This document shows, one piece after another, positions 51,195-59,972 of a stretch of DNA of 64,000 bases (its first letter is position 1; each line of letters begins with the position of its first letter). Under the pieces are notes generated by a model. That model did no database searches, had not been told where the DNA came from, and saw only the letters and a program-made list of their open reading frames with translations. The translations under genes and the position numbers were made by a program. Source of the DNA: Dyella_B acidisoli (GTDB lineage: Bacteria > Pseudomonadota > Gammaproteobacteria > Xanthomonadales > Rhodanobacteraceae); the NCBI RefSeq assembly GCF_049532895.1, contig NZ_CP064031.1:4960001-5024000 (forward strand). The letters run 5' to 3'.

Positions 51195-53771
51195 TCAGAA
51201 CGGATCTGTATTAGCGTCGACAGATTCCAGGAATTTGATCAGCACCATCTTGGCGTGCTCATCGACTATCGGATCCATTTGGCCAGACAGCCCCGCGTCG
51301 CGATGGTTGGTATCCGACACAACACACCCCAACGTCTCGCACGCTCCGTTGTGGTAGTACGGCTGGAGGTTATATGTGCCGAGAATGGACGAAATGCTGT
51401 AGCCCGAGCCCTTACCGTCACCGTTGAAGTCGTACCCAAGCGCTTTCAACCCCGCGCTGTCGATCTCGATTCCTCCGATGGCGGGATATCCATCGATGGC
51501 ATTGCCGGAACCGACCGCGTTCAAGCTATAGGAATTGATGTTCTTCAAGTACTGGAACATGAACTGGGATTGGTTGGCCCCGGTCGAAGCCGCTTCCGTT
51601 TCGATATCGCTAGCCGGTGGCGGCGACATGAAATTCTTGGTGCTTGCACTCCACTTGCCAGAAGAATGGCAGTTGCTGCACCCGGCGCGCTGATACATCT
51701 GCCGACCTTGTGCGATATCTGTATCGTCGACGCCGCCTGAGGGATCACCGCCTCGCGCCGCCAATTCCTGCTTGGTCATCGCTCGGTTGGGAGTGCGAAT
51801 ACCGTAGTGTTGCCACTCCCTCATCGCATCCAATGCCGGCACTTCCACTGTGCTATCAGCCAGCATAACGGTTGGCTGTGGCCTGCCTGCGTTCGGTACG
51901 CTGAAAGGCGTCATGACACAGGGTGCTTCCGCGAAATCGTGCCACTGCCCGATCACCAGACCATGCTCCGGATCGATCGTGCTCTGTGTAATGGTTGGAT
52001 ATCCCGGAGTAACTACGCATGGGAGTGGCGCCGGCAACGGTCCTGGGCCCGAAACGTTTCGCGTATTGAAGTCAGCGTCCTGCAATTCATCGAAGATGGC
52101 TGATGCATCAATGATGCGCTGATCCAGCATGTTTCTCGGATTGAAGGTTCCATTGATGGCCAAGGTCTTCCGCGGCCCGGTATTGAACTGCCAGATCACG
52201 CCATCCGTGAGCCCGCGCGGATGGCAGCTGGCGCAGCTCTGACGTCCCTTTTCGGACATGCGATCGCGACTCGAGCCAATGCCTGACGGGTTTACGAAAT
52301 TGCCTCGCGACGAGAAGAACAATTCTGCGCCGACCAGCACCTTCTCGGCTTCGGATCCTGGCGTCGGCAAGTCCGCCGTGGGAATGACTTTGACGACTTT
52401 GTCTGTATCGAGATCGACGACAGATACGTTGCGCGACACGTAGTTCAGCACGTAAGCCGTATTTCCGATGGCGTTGATGACCAGGCCGATCGGATTCTTG
52501 CCGGCGTTGGCGCCACTGGTCGCGGGAGAATCCGGGTTATCGAGGTCGATGTAGCGTGTCGTTGTGTCATTGACCGTGAAGGCCAGCCCGCCGTTACTTT
52601 GAACCTGCAGCTTCACCAGGATGTCGCTACCGCCCGAGGCGACATAGGCATAACCGCCATCGTCTCGCGTGGTAAAAGCGATCGCATCCGGGTTGGCGAA
52701 ATATAGCTCCTGCTTGCCTTGCTCAGGAACCCGTCCACCGAGATGGAGATTGATCTCACCTCCATCGGAAGGATTGCCTTCGACATTACCGACAGCGTTG
52801 ACGAATGCCTGTGTATCCGTTTGATAGTAGAGAGGTCCGGAGGGCGACGCGGCAACATTCGGCAGATAGGCCGCATTGCCATGCACAACGATGCTCTGAA
52901 GCTGATTGGGAAACGCATAAGTGACGTTTCCTTTCTGATCTAGAAAGCCACTGTTTTGTGGCGCCATTCGCACAACCACCGGGTTGCTGAGCCTAGCCCC
53001 TGACGTGCTCAGCGTGTCGACGCTAAGCCGACAGACCACACCCTCTTTCCCCATGTCGTTCCGCTGCACACCGCCCTGCGATGTGAACGACAGATAGCGG
53101 GTAACGAGCAAGTACCGACTGTCTTCGGTTACCGCCAATGCACCTGGCTGAAAGTGCCGCTCGTGGTCCGGGTTATTGCATGCGCTGCTGCGAAGATCGA
53201 ACGTGCCAAGAATGGCGTTGCTCTTCGCATCGATCCAAGTAATGGTGTCCTGGCTGCTATTTGCGACGAACACTCTTCTTCCATCCGGCGAAACAACCAC
53301 GCTTCGCGGCTCCGCGCCTGTCGTCAGCACGCTCTGCGGGTCCAACGAAGCGGCAAAGCGGTTGGGATCCTGGCTGGTCACTTTGATGACAGACAACGTG
53401 CCATCGGCAGCATTGGCCACGTACGCATACCGCCCATCCGGCGAGAGCGCGACGCTTTGTGGTTCCTTGCCAACGGCGATCTTTGCAACAACGCTTTGCG
53501 TATCGGTGCGAATGACCGTGACGTTGTTCAAATCCGGGTTTACCGTCCAAAGAAACTGGTTATCCGCGCTGAGTGCTATCGGGCTCGAATAACTCGATCT
53601 CGGACCGTCTTCCGTGGGTCGCACATGTCTAGAAGAGTCGCGTGCTTGCGCATATACGACTGGAGGAAGAAAAAAAGCCAGGCATGCCGCGACCCGTAGG
53701 ATCGCCCAGCATCGTTGCCTCGCCTTGAGAACAAGACCGCCACACACAGGAAACATATTGTCTAGCTCCAT
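51195..53771 (-). CDS. Exported diheme YVTN beta-propeller / cytochrome c protein
   Basis: 858 residues. Export signal (about 20-42). Residues 60-460 are a YVTN-type seven-bladed propeller (SPDGRYAYVANAADGTLSVI, SPDGRRVFVANSSQDTITWI, NAIGNTAYVLNYVSRNVSVV). Then two heme sites: CASCH (513-517) and CSNCH (698-702), in a region resembling the MauG/cytochrome c peroxidase fold (GAELFFSSRGNF, RQMYQRAGCSNCH). First gene of the operon, 95 bases before HbpS-like. Probably a periplasmic electron-transfer protein or peroxidase; how it serves the cytosolic enzymes is not clear. Confidence 0.88.
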   Translation of the reverse strand: MELDNMFPVCGGLVLKARQRCWAILRVAACLAFFLPPVVYAQARDSSRHVRPTEDGPRSSYSSPIALSADNQFLWTVNPDLNNVTVIRTDTQSVVAKIAVGKEPQSVALSPDGRYAYVANAADGTLSVIKVTSQDPNRFAASLDPQSVLTTGAEPRSVVVSPDGRRVFVANSSQDTITWIDAKSNAILGTFDLRSSACNNPDHERHFQPGALAVTEDSRYLLVTRYLSFTSQGGVQRNDMGKEGVVCRLSVDTLSTSGARLSNPVVVRMAPQNSGFLDQKGNVTYAFPNQLQSIVVHGNAAYLPNVAASPSGPLYYQTDTQAFVNAVGNVEGNPSDGGEINLHLGGRVPEQGKQELYFANPDAIAFTTRDDGGYAYVASGGSDILVKLQVQSNGGLAFTVNDTTTRYIDLDNPDSPATSGANAGKNPIGLVINAIGNTAYVLNYVSRNVSVVDLDTDKVVKVIPTADLPTPGSEAEKVLVGAELFFSSRGNFVNPSGIGSSRDRMSEKGRQSCASCHPRGLTDGVIWQFNTGPRKTLAINGTFNPRNMLDQRIIDASAIFDELQDADFNTRNVSGPGPLPAPLPCVVTPGYPTITQSTIDPEHGLVIGQWHDFAEAPCVMTPFSVPNAGRPQPTVMLADSTVEVPALDAMREWQHYGIRTPNRAMTKQELAARGGDPSGGVDDTDIAQGRQMYQRAGCSNCHSSGKWSASTKNFMSPPPASDIETEAASTGANQSQFMFQYLKNINSYSLNAVGSGNAIDGYPAIGGIEIDSAGLKALGYDFNGDGKGSGYSISSILGTYNLQPYYHNGACETLGCVVSDTNHRDAGLSGQMDPIVDEHAKMVLIKFLESVDANTDPF

Positions 53772-54423
53772 GCGCCAATGGTTTTAATAATCCGTATATC
53801 GTTCTGACACTTATGATTCCGCCAGGCGTCGAGCAGCCTTTCGCCTGGCCATACCGCCACTGCGACATTCGACCGTTACATGGTCGAAACAGCTCTTCAG
53901 CTTCATGCGAAGCCGACTTCATATCAGTATGTTTCTAGTTACGAACGCAACGCATCACTATCGCGTGCCATGGCGCTGGCAGATTTCATCCGCCATTCCA
54001 AAGAGAAGAAAGCACGCAGAATAATCTATAAAAAAATAAGGCGTAATTACCACCGCGTTACCGTCATTAAATACGGTAACTTATTTAAACCAATCGCCAA
54101 TTAAAGTAGGCGTTTTAATTTAATAAGCGTATAGCAAATACTATTGCATTACTAATGACTGGGTGTTACGCTCAAATTACATGAAGTACAGCGGTCTTAA
54201 CTTTAAAACGAGACAAATCTGTGCATCATTCACAACAGGTGGTCGGTAATAATCTGAGCCGTATGACTTACGTCGTAGTCGTTTATTGACGCTGTCATTA
54301 AAGCCCCATCGCCTCCCTGCTAATCAAGCAACAAGTCCTCCAACCGCCCCCAAACCGATGCCAGTACCAGCAGATCGCCGACTTCACATAACTATCGTTC
54401 TTTGAGCTTACATAACGATCGCT
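53772..54423. other. AT-rich divergent intergenic region with an inverted repeat
   Basis: Separates the six-gene operon from the first TetR gene. GTTACCGT (54057-54064) and ACGGTAAC (54073-54080) form an 8-bp inverted repeat with an AT spacer. A plus-strand reading at 53880-54104 (74 residues, Lys/Arg-rich end) has no ribosome site and is not called. Promoters for the operon are expected here. Confidence 0.55.
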
Positions 54424-54424
54424 A
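54389..54424. promoter_or_regulatory. Two TetR operator-like sites at the first tetR start
   Basis: TAACTATCGTTC (54389-54400) and TAACGATCGCTA (54413-54424) match TAACGATCGTTA at 10 and 11 of 12 positions. The second touches the start codon at 54424. Suggests autorepression. Confidence 0.65.
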
Positions 54425-55074
54425 TGCTGTCAACAGCATCGGACCACCCATTTCAAAACGATTTTCAAGCCATGGTTTACAGAGAAGAGCAAAAGAAACT
54501 CACGCGCCAACGCATCGTCGACGCTGCCGGCCGCGGATTCCGACGCGGTGGCTATGGCGGCATTGGTGTAGACGGTTTGGCCAAGGAAGCCGGCATGACG
54601 TCTGGTGCTTTCTACGTGCATTTTGACTCCAAGAAAGCAGCCTTTCGCGAATCGATGCTGCAAGGCATGACCGAATTGCACGACTACGTGTTGCATCTCC
54701 AAGCCGAACACGGTGCTGCGTGGTGGCCCGAATTCGTGGTGTTCTACCTGAGCACCAAGCGCACCTGCAATTTGTCGGAAAGCTGCGCCCTGCAGAGTCT
54801 TCCGCCCGAAGTGGCTCGTCTGGACGAATCGCTTCGCGGCGAATTTGAAAAGGAACTTCGTGGCGTCGCCAAGGCAATCGCCGCGGGACCACCGTCACCC
54901 ATCGCGCCGCCTAACGAAGAATCTGCTTACGCAGCGCTTGCATTGCTGACGGGCACCGTCACGATGGCGCGCGCCGTTTCCAGCAAGGCGCTTTCGCAGA
55001 AAATCGCAGACAGCGCGCTGCAAATTCTGCTGCCAACATTCACCGAGCAGAAGAAGATCAGGAAGAAAAAGTAG
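54424..55074 (+). CDS. TetR-family transcriptional repressor (1)
   Basis: 216 residues. HTH about 30-75 (QRIVDAAGRGFRRGGYGGIGVDGLAKEAGMTSGAFYVHF). Effector domain includes STKRTCNLSESCALQSLPPE, close to the second TetR in this window, so the two are paralogs. The ATG at 54424 or the one at 54472 could be used; the second gives a usual N-terminus. The C-terminus is basic (KKIRKKK). Divergent from the six-gene operon. Confidence 0.88.
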   Translation: MLSTASDHPFQNDFQAMVYREEQKKLTRQRIVDAAGRGFRRGGYGGIGVDGLAKEAGMTSGAFYVHFDSKKAAFRESMLQGMTELHDYVLHLQAEHGAAWWPEFVVFYLSTKRTCNLSESCALQSLPPEVARLDESLRGEFEKELRGVAKAIAAGPPSPIAPPNEESAYAALALLTGTVTMARAVSSKALSQKIADSALQILLPTFTEQKKIRKKK

Positions 55075-55233
55075 TCCGCGCGCCAAAGCCGGCACGCTGC
55101 TGCGCTCGCCATTTCGGTTCGTATAGCTCAGCACACGCCTGAGTACGGGTTAGCGAATCAAGCACGTCCTGTGCCTGATTCGCTGCCATCCATCCTTGGC
55201 ACGTACTCACACACGTTCCTGCATATCTCCTGA

Positions 55234-55659
55234 TTACGCCATTGCGGCCTTCTGGATCGCCGCGCCCAGATCGGCGTTCGAGTAGGCTTTACCGCCGATA
55301 CCCCACGGCCCGTCGACCGCGTGCTTCACCACGACGTACGTACGCTCGCGCGGATGCGGCTTTGCCTTGTACGTATCAATGATGTCCGTGACCTCACCGA
55401 TGAACTTCTGAGCCACCTGGCCATTCGGGAAGGTGATGGCCGGGACGGTCACTTCGACGACGGCCAGCGACTGCGACTTGCCGCCCACGAAGCATTCCGA
55501 CTCCGGCTTCACGCTCACATGCCCGATCACGTTCGGGGTCATGAACGAATTGCCGGTCAGGCCGTGCGCCTCCAACAGGGCAGCCGCAATTTTCGGAAAC
55601 ACCTCACGCTCGCCTTCCTGGGTAAGAAGGCCCTTGGATACCTCGACTAAGATAGGCAT
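55234..55659 (-). CDS. Tautomerase-superfamily protein with Pro1
   Basis: 141 residues starting MPILVEVSKG, so Met removal exposes the catalytic N-terminal Pro. MIF/4-oxalocrotonate tautomerase-like, with two beta-alpha-beta halves; KPHPRERTYVVVKHAVDGPWGIGG lies in the second. May act on an unsaturated keto acid or a malonate semialdehyde-like compound. Divergent from the second TetR gene across a triple operator, so it is probably its main target. Confidence 0.82.
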   Translation of the reverse strand: MPILVEVSKGLLTQEGEREVFPKIAAALLEAHGLTGNSFMTPNVIGHVSVKPESECFVGGKSQSLAVVEVTVPAITFPNGQVAQKFIGEVTDIIDTYKAKPHPRERTYVVVKHAVDGPWGIGGKAYSNADLGAAIQKAAMA

Positions 55660-55731
55660 TGAATAACTCCTTGTTTCGAATGATTAGTCAAACCAGCGCT
55701 CTTGTGCCCACGTCACGATCGTCATATAAAG

Positions 55732-55773
55732 TAACGACCGTTACGTAACGATCGTTATATATAACGATCGTTA
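55732..55773. promoter_or_regulatory. Triple TetR operator TAACGATCGTTA
   Basis: TAACGACCGTTA (55732), TAACGATCGTTA (55746) and TAACGATCGTTA (55762), the latter two perfect 12-bp palindromes, spaced 14 and 16 bases apart. Related partial copies flank them (TCACGATCGTCA at about 55713, CGATCGTTA at 55794). Located between the divergent tautomerase and second TetR genes. Confidence 0.85.
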
Positions 55774-55815
55774 TCTCGTCAAGCCTGAAATTTCGATCGT
55801 TATCTGGGGCGTCGC

Positions 55816-56436
55816 ATGGCACACCGAACCGGCCGGAAGAGAGAGGGAACCAGGGCGAACGTCCTGCGCAGCGCAGGGCGGGTGTTTCGCAGCCATGGAT
55901 TTGGCGGCTCGACCGTCGATGGGCTCACCCAGGAGGCGGCTGTTACGTCCGGTGCTTTCTATGCGCATTTCCGGTCGAAGGCGGACGCCTTTCGCGAGGC
56001 GATAGCCGTTGGCATGGACGATCTCAGGCGGTACATCGAGCACACGCGCCAGCAGCATGGAAACAACTGGCAGACACAGTTGATCGACTTCTACCTGGGC
56101 GATCGTCGTACCTGCGACTTGGCTAACAGTTGTGCCTTGCAAAGTCTTTCGTCGGATGTCGCCCGTGCGGACGACGGCGCACGGCAGGCCTACGAAACGA
56201 ACCTGCATGCCATCGTCGAAGCAATGACCGCGGAATTCGCAGGACTGCCAGGCGCCCGATGCGAGCGGGCGATCGCGCTGCTTGCGTTGCTTGTTGGTGG
56301 TGTAACCCTCGCCCGCGCGGTACGTGATCCTGTTGTAAGCGACGAGATAGCCACGGCTGTCCGCACGGCCGCGATTGCGCTCGAGCCTCATTGCTTGACG
56401 AAGGAGCCACCGCTGATTCGTGAATCGGTCACGTGA
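55816..56436 (+). CDS. TetR-family transcriptional repressor (2)
   Basis: 206 residues. HTH at about 10-55 (RANVLRSAGRVFRSHGFGGSTVDGLTQEAAVTSGAFYAHF). DRRTCDLANSCALQSLSSDVAR aligns with the same part of the first TetR. Both share the SGAFYxHFxSK recognition-helix region, consistent with the same operator type. Divergent from the tautomerase gene. Confidence 0.9.
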   Translation: MAHRTGRKREGTRANVLRSAGRVFRSHGFGGSTVDGLTQEAAVTSGAFYAHFRSKADAFREAIAVGMDDLRRYIEHTRQQHGNNWQTQLIDFYLGDRRTCDLANSCALQSLSSDVARADDGARQAYETNLHAIVEAMTAEFAGLPGARCERAIALLALLVGGVTLARAVRDPVVSDEIATAVRTAAIALEPHCLTKEPPLIRESVT

Positions 56437-56490
56437 GCTTCGTTGGCAGGAAGAAATCCGCGCTGATAGTGGGATTTCCTATGTTTTTGC

Positions 56491-56573
56491 TCGTCATCCC
56501 AGCAAAAGCTTGGATCCAGTGGCTTCGGTGCAGAAAAGACGCTGGATCCGAGCTTTCGCCAATGGGATGACGA
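56491..56573. repeat. REP/BIME-like palindrome
   Basis: TCGTCATCCCAGCAAAAGCT arm ... AGCTTTCGCCAATGGGATGACGA arm (split here by shortened quoting). Same class as 45503-45587. Lies between the second TetR gene and the cupin gene. Confidence 0.8.
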
Positions 56574-56631
56574 TAAGGCGGTGTGAAAGATCCTTACTCA
56601 TCATCGACCAAATTGGATATTGGAGATGCTT

Positions 56632-57114
56632 ATGTCTTTTTCGCAAATTGTGCATCACAGGTCTTTTTACTTCGGGCCAATAGCTAGCACGCTAACCGCC
56701 ATCATCCGCGCACTCGCTTTGTCGATGATGCTTTGTGCGAGCTTTACCTTCACCCCAACATCTGCGTGTGCAGCAGGCGCATCCAACGCACCGCCCATAA
56801 CCCGCACCGTACTCGAACGCCGCCCTATCCCAGGCTCCGATCAAAGCATGGAACTGATCCTGGTGACTTTTCAGCCGGGCGTGTCTGCGCCGTTGCATCA
56901 CCATCCTGTTGCAGGCCTCAACTACATCATCGAAGGAACGGCCGAATCAGCCTATGGACACGATGTTCCGAAACTTTATCGCGCAGGTGACACGCTGCAG
57001 GACTTGCCGAATGTGCCGCACACCGTCTTTCGCAATCCAGACAAAAGCAAAGTGCTTCGATTCCTGATCTTCACCAATCTACACGCTGATCAAGCCTATA
57101 CCACGGCTCCATAG
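56632..57114 (+). CDS. Exported cupin (2)
   Basis: 160 residues. N-terminal export signal (ALALSMMLCASFTFTPTSACA). One cupin domain: SAPLHHHPVAGLNYIIEGTAE (three adjacent His) and AGDTLQDLPNVPHTVFRN. Periplasmic metal-binding cupin. ATG 56632 has GGAG at the proper distance; an ATG two codons and a TTG four codons upstream are in frame. It is followed 58 bases later by the aldolase gene. Confidence 0.82.
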   Translation: MSFSQIVHHRSFYFGPIASTLTAIIRALALSMMLCASFTFTPTSACAAGASNAPPITRTVLERRPIPGSDQSMELILVTFQPGVSAPLHHHPVAGLNYIIEGTAESAYGHDVPKLYRAGDTLQDLPNVPHTVFRNPDKSKVLRFLIFTNLHADQAYTTAP

Positions 57115-57172
57115 CCCGGTGATCTTCTAGCGGCGACACACACCATCCAATTCATTATCTCGGGTCCACCAC

Positions 57173-57955
57173 ATGGCGACGACATTCAACGACGCGAAAT
57201 CCGAAATCATCAGCAGAGCACATGAAAAAATGCGGCACGCGCTTGTAGATCAGACGTGGACGCTCCGCCAAAGGCTTGCTTTGACTTGCCGGATACTTTT
57301 CGATGCCGGCCACGGCTCATCGCTGGCCGGTCAAGTCAGTGCTCGCGCTGCTCCGCACAGCACCTTCTACACCCAACAATTCGGCCTCGGGCTGGAAGAA
57401 ATACGCCAGAGCAATCTGGTGCACGTCGATGAGGATCTTGACGTCATTGACGGCCACGGCATGCCAAACCCCGCAAACCGTTTTCATGCTTGGCTCTATC
57501 TCCATCGCGCGGATGTCAATTGCATCGTTCACGCGCATTCACCGCATGTCACGGCGCTTTCCATGCTTGAGACACCCCTGGTCGTATCCCACATGGACTA
57601 TTGCCCGCTTTACGACGATTGCGCGTTCCTCGGTACATGGCCAGGCGTGCCGGTGGGAAATGAAGAAGGTGAGATTATTACGCACGCCATTGGCGACAAA
57701 CGCAGCATTCTTCTGGCTCATCACGGCTATCTCGTTGCGGGCAGAACCGTCGAGGAGGCCTGCGTTCTCTCGCTTCTGCTCGAACGAGCGGCTAAAGCCC
57801 AGCTCATGGCCATGAGTGCAGGCGACATCAAACCTATTGATCCTGACTTGGCGCGGGAGGCCAGGGCCTGGATGACCACGGAGAAGCGTTACGCCGCAAC
57901 CTTTGCCTACTATGCGCGAGGTGCGCTACGTACACATGCCGATTGTGTGACTTAA
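57173..57955 (+). CDS. Class II aldolase/adducin-family protein
   Basis: 260 residues. Zinc-binding pattern of class II aldolases: NCIVHAHSPHVTAL (HxH) and LLAHHGYLVAG (third His), with GNEEGEIITHAIGDKRS between. Cleaves or forms a C-C bond next to a hydroxyl or decarboxylates; related proteins include fuculose-phosphate aldolase and unassigned degradation enzymes. Same strand as the cupin. Confidence 0.88.
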   Translation: MATTFNDAKSEIISRAHEKMRHALVDQTWTLRQRLALTCRILFDAGHGSSLAGQVSARAAPHSTFYTQQFGLGLEEIRQSNLVHVDEDLDVIDGHGMPNPANRFHAWLYLHRADVNCIVHAHSPHVTALSMLETPLVVSHMDYCPLYDDCAFLGTWPGVPVGNEEGEIITHAIGDKRSILLAHHGYLVAGRTVEEACVLSLLLERAAKAQLMAMSAGDIKPIDPDLAREARAWMTTEKRYAATFAYYARGALRTHADCVT

Positions 57956-57965
57956 AACGCGATAA

Positions 57966-57991
57966 GCCCGTGGGCCATAGTGCCCACGGGC
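57966..57991. terminator. Hairpin terminator after the aldolase gene
   Basis: GCCCGTGGGC-CATAGT-GCCCACGGGC, a 10-bp stem beginning 11 bases after the aldolase stop. No T run on the plus strand; on the minus strand it is followed by TTATCGCGTTTTAAG. Confidence 0.55.
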
Positions 57992-58172
57992 CGGACCATC
58001 GCATTTCGATGTGCGTGCGCAACCACCACTCGATGACCGAACTTCCCTATAAATGGCCAGCAAGCATATATGCGTGTCGAATGCCTCATGGTGCGAGTCG
58101 GGATGAAGGCATTCCGCATGGGATCAATCAACACAACAAGCCAACCGCGCGGCTTATCCGAAGCCGACGTGC

Positions 58173-59453
58173 TTATTGCTGCGGTGGGACATCAACCTCG
58201 GTCGTGGCGATTTTGGTAAGGCCATGATTGTTGGTCGCGATGTATTCGATCGTGTAGTGCTGGTCGGCGCCGGTGCTGTTGGAAAAGTCCAGATCAAAAC
58301 CGTAGTCCGCTTGACCAAAGTGCGCGTTGCGTACCGCCTTTGTCATATCAAGACTTGTGTCCGTGGAAACGATGGACACCAACTTCACTTGCGGCGAGGG
58401 ATCGCTGTAATCCTGAAGGCTATGTTCAATGCACACATGCTTGAAGTTGCTGACACCAAGGAAGGGAGCGTGATCATCAACTTTGGCGTAGACGTTGAAG
58501 ATGGGCGTCGGCGTAAGGGTGAGTCCTTTCGCCGTGGACAGCCCGTAGGGCGCTCCGTTCGCTACGACCCGAACAAACGCACCGGTTTCCCGATCGAACT
58601 CCAGGACCTGATCTGTCCCCAAGCTGATGATGTAGAGGTTGCTATTGGGGCCTGAAAAACGGACCGCACGCGGCACCGAGAGACCGCCACTGCCAGCGGG
58701 AATAAACGCGTCCATGAATTCGCCGGTACCCTGCTTGTAACGCAGCACCCGATTGTCCGTCGACGTGACGTAGAAATTGCCGTCCGGACCGATTTCCAGA
58801 CCGATCGGGCCCTTGAGGCCGCCGGAACCTGGCGGCACAAAATAGCTGGGTTCCCCTGTCTTCAGATCGTAGCGAATAACGCTGTTGTTATTCGCGCTGG
58901 CGATGTACATGTACTTGTCATCAAACGTGTTCATGAAAGGACCGCTCAAGGCGGGGTAGTTCGGGCTGTCCCAGCGGCTGCCCGGCCCTGCAAAGATGTC
59001 GATGAAGTTTCCGTGCCTGTCATAGCGCAACACGCGATTGGTTGCCGCATCACCGACATACACCAGATTGTCAGGGCCAAAGTTCGGTGCCGACGGATTC
59101 GTCAGGCCACCTACTCCCTTGTCGATGAACACGCCTTTATATGCGCCGGTAAAGCCGTCGAAACGCAGAACCTGTCCTCCAAGATTGGCAGACACGAACA
59201 GATCACCGTCAAAGCCGATCTGGGATGCCACCGGTCCGTCCATGGGATAGACGACCTTGAGGAAGGCGCCCGTCTCGCTGAACATCATCAATTGGTTGCT
59301 GCCAAAACTGCTGATGAAGAAATTGGCGTTTGGATTGTTGACATCGCTGCAATAGCCAGCCTGCGACGCAACGCCTGCTCCAATCAAGACCGTCGCAGTT
59401 AAAAGCTGAAATGCTTTTGTGCGGACTTTGGATAAAAAAACGCGCGGAAACAT
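58173..59453 (-). CDS. Exported NHL-repeat beta-propeller protein
   Basis: 426 residues. Signal peptide (QLLTATVLIGAGVASQAGYCSD), then six or so NHL/SMP-30-like repeats of the form VLRYDRHGNFIDIFAGPGSR, VIRYDLKTGEPSYFVPPGSGG and VLEFDRETGAFVRVV. The last 110 residues form a separate beta domain (FLGVSNFKHVCIEHSLQDYS). AAGGAG precedes the ATG. A TAACGGTCGTTA operator lies 258 bases upstream, tying it to the TetR regulon. Function unknown; a binding protein or lyase is possible. Confidence 0.82.
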   Translation of the reverse strand: MFPRVFLSKVRTKAFQLLTATVLIGAGVASQAGYCSDVNNPNANFFISSFGSNQLMMFSETGAFLKVVYPMDGPVASQIGFDGDLFVSANLGGQVLRFDGFTGAYKGVFIDKGVGGLTNPSAPNFGPDNLVYVGDAATNRVLRYDRHGNFIDIFAGPGSRWDSPNYPALSGPFMNTFDDKYMYIASANNNSVIRYDLKTGEPSYFVPPGSGGLKGPIGLEIGPDGNFYVTSTDNRVLRYKQGTGEFMDAFIPAGSGGLSVPRAVRFSGPNSNLYIISLGTDQVLEFDRETGAFVRVVANGAPYGLSTAKGLTLTPTPIFNVYAKVDDHAPFLGVSNFKHVCIEHSLQDYSDPSPQVKLVSIVSTDTSLDMTKAVRNAHFGQADYGFDLDFSNSTGADQHYTIEYIATNNHGLTKIATTEVDVPPQQ

Positions 59454-59710
59454 AAAAAGCTCCTTCTTAATGGGATAATTGATTAATACTATTTTTCAAA
59501 AATGTGACTCGAATGATTCACATTGAATAACTTTTGCCCACCAAAAATCCTTCCACTTCAATTGCGGACATGCATTCGCCGTACAAATTGGAAGATCCTG
59601 AATCTCTATTACAAAACGCGCACAACTCATCGATAACCAGGGCGTACGATAGGAACCCCGGATATGACATTAAGACAGCACTTGGTGACCCCCGAGTGCA
59701 ATCGACAGAA

Positions 59711-59750
59711 TAACGGTCGTTATTTGAGTCTAAATAACGAACACTATTTA
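59711..59750. promoter_or_regulatory. TetR operator-like sites upstream of the NHL gene
   Basis: TAACGGTCGTTA (59711-59722) is one base off TAACGATCGTTA. A second imperfect dyad TAAATA...TATTTA containing TAACGAACACTA follows at 59731-59750. The nearest gene transcribed away is the NHL protein gene. Confidence 0.65.
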
Positions 59751-59972
59751 GTCAACAGTGCAGTGAATCCCATGTGAAGTCGGCGGCGAAGAAGAGTCAT
59801 AAGCGTGATTCCGATTTGAAACGATCCAGCGATCATCGCCATCACTTACACAATGACTGCTACGTATGTCATCTATGCGACCGAAGTACGACCATTACTT
59901 GCAGCGAACCAATAAATTCAATACGCAATGGAGCACTCAATTAGCTGATCCGGTGGCGAGATATGCGGACTG

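Noticed and set aside
53880..54104. 74-residue plus-strand frame
   Set aside because: No ribosome site, AT-driven Lys/Arg composition, and it lies in a promoter region.
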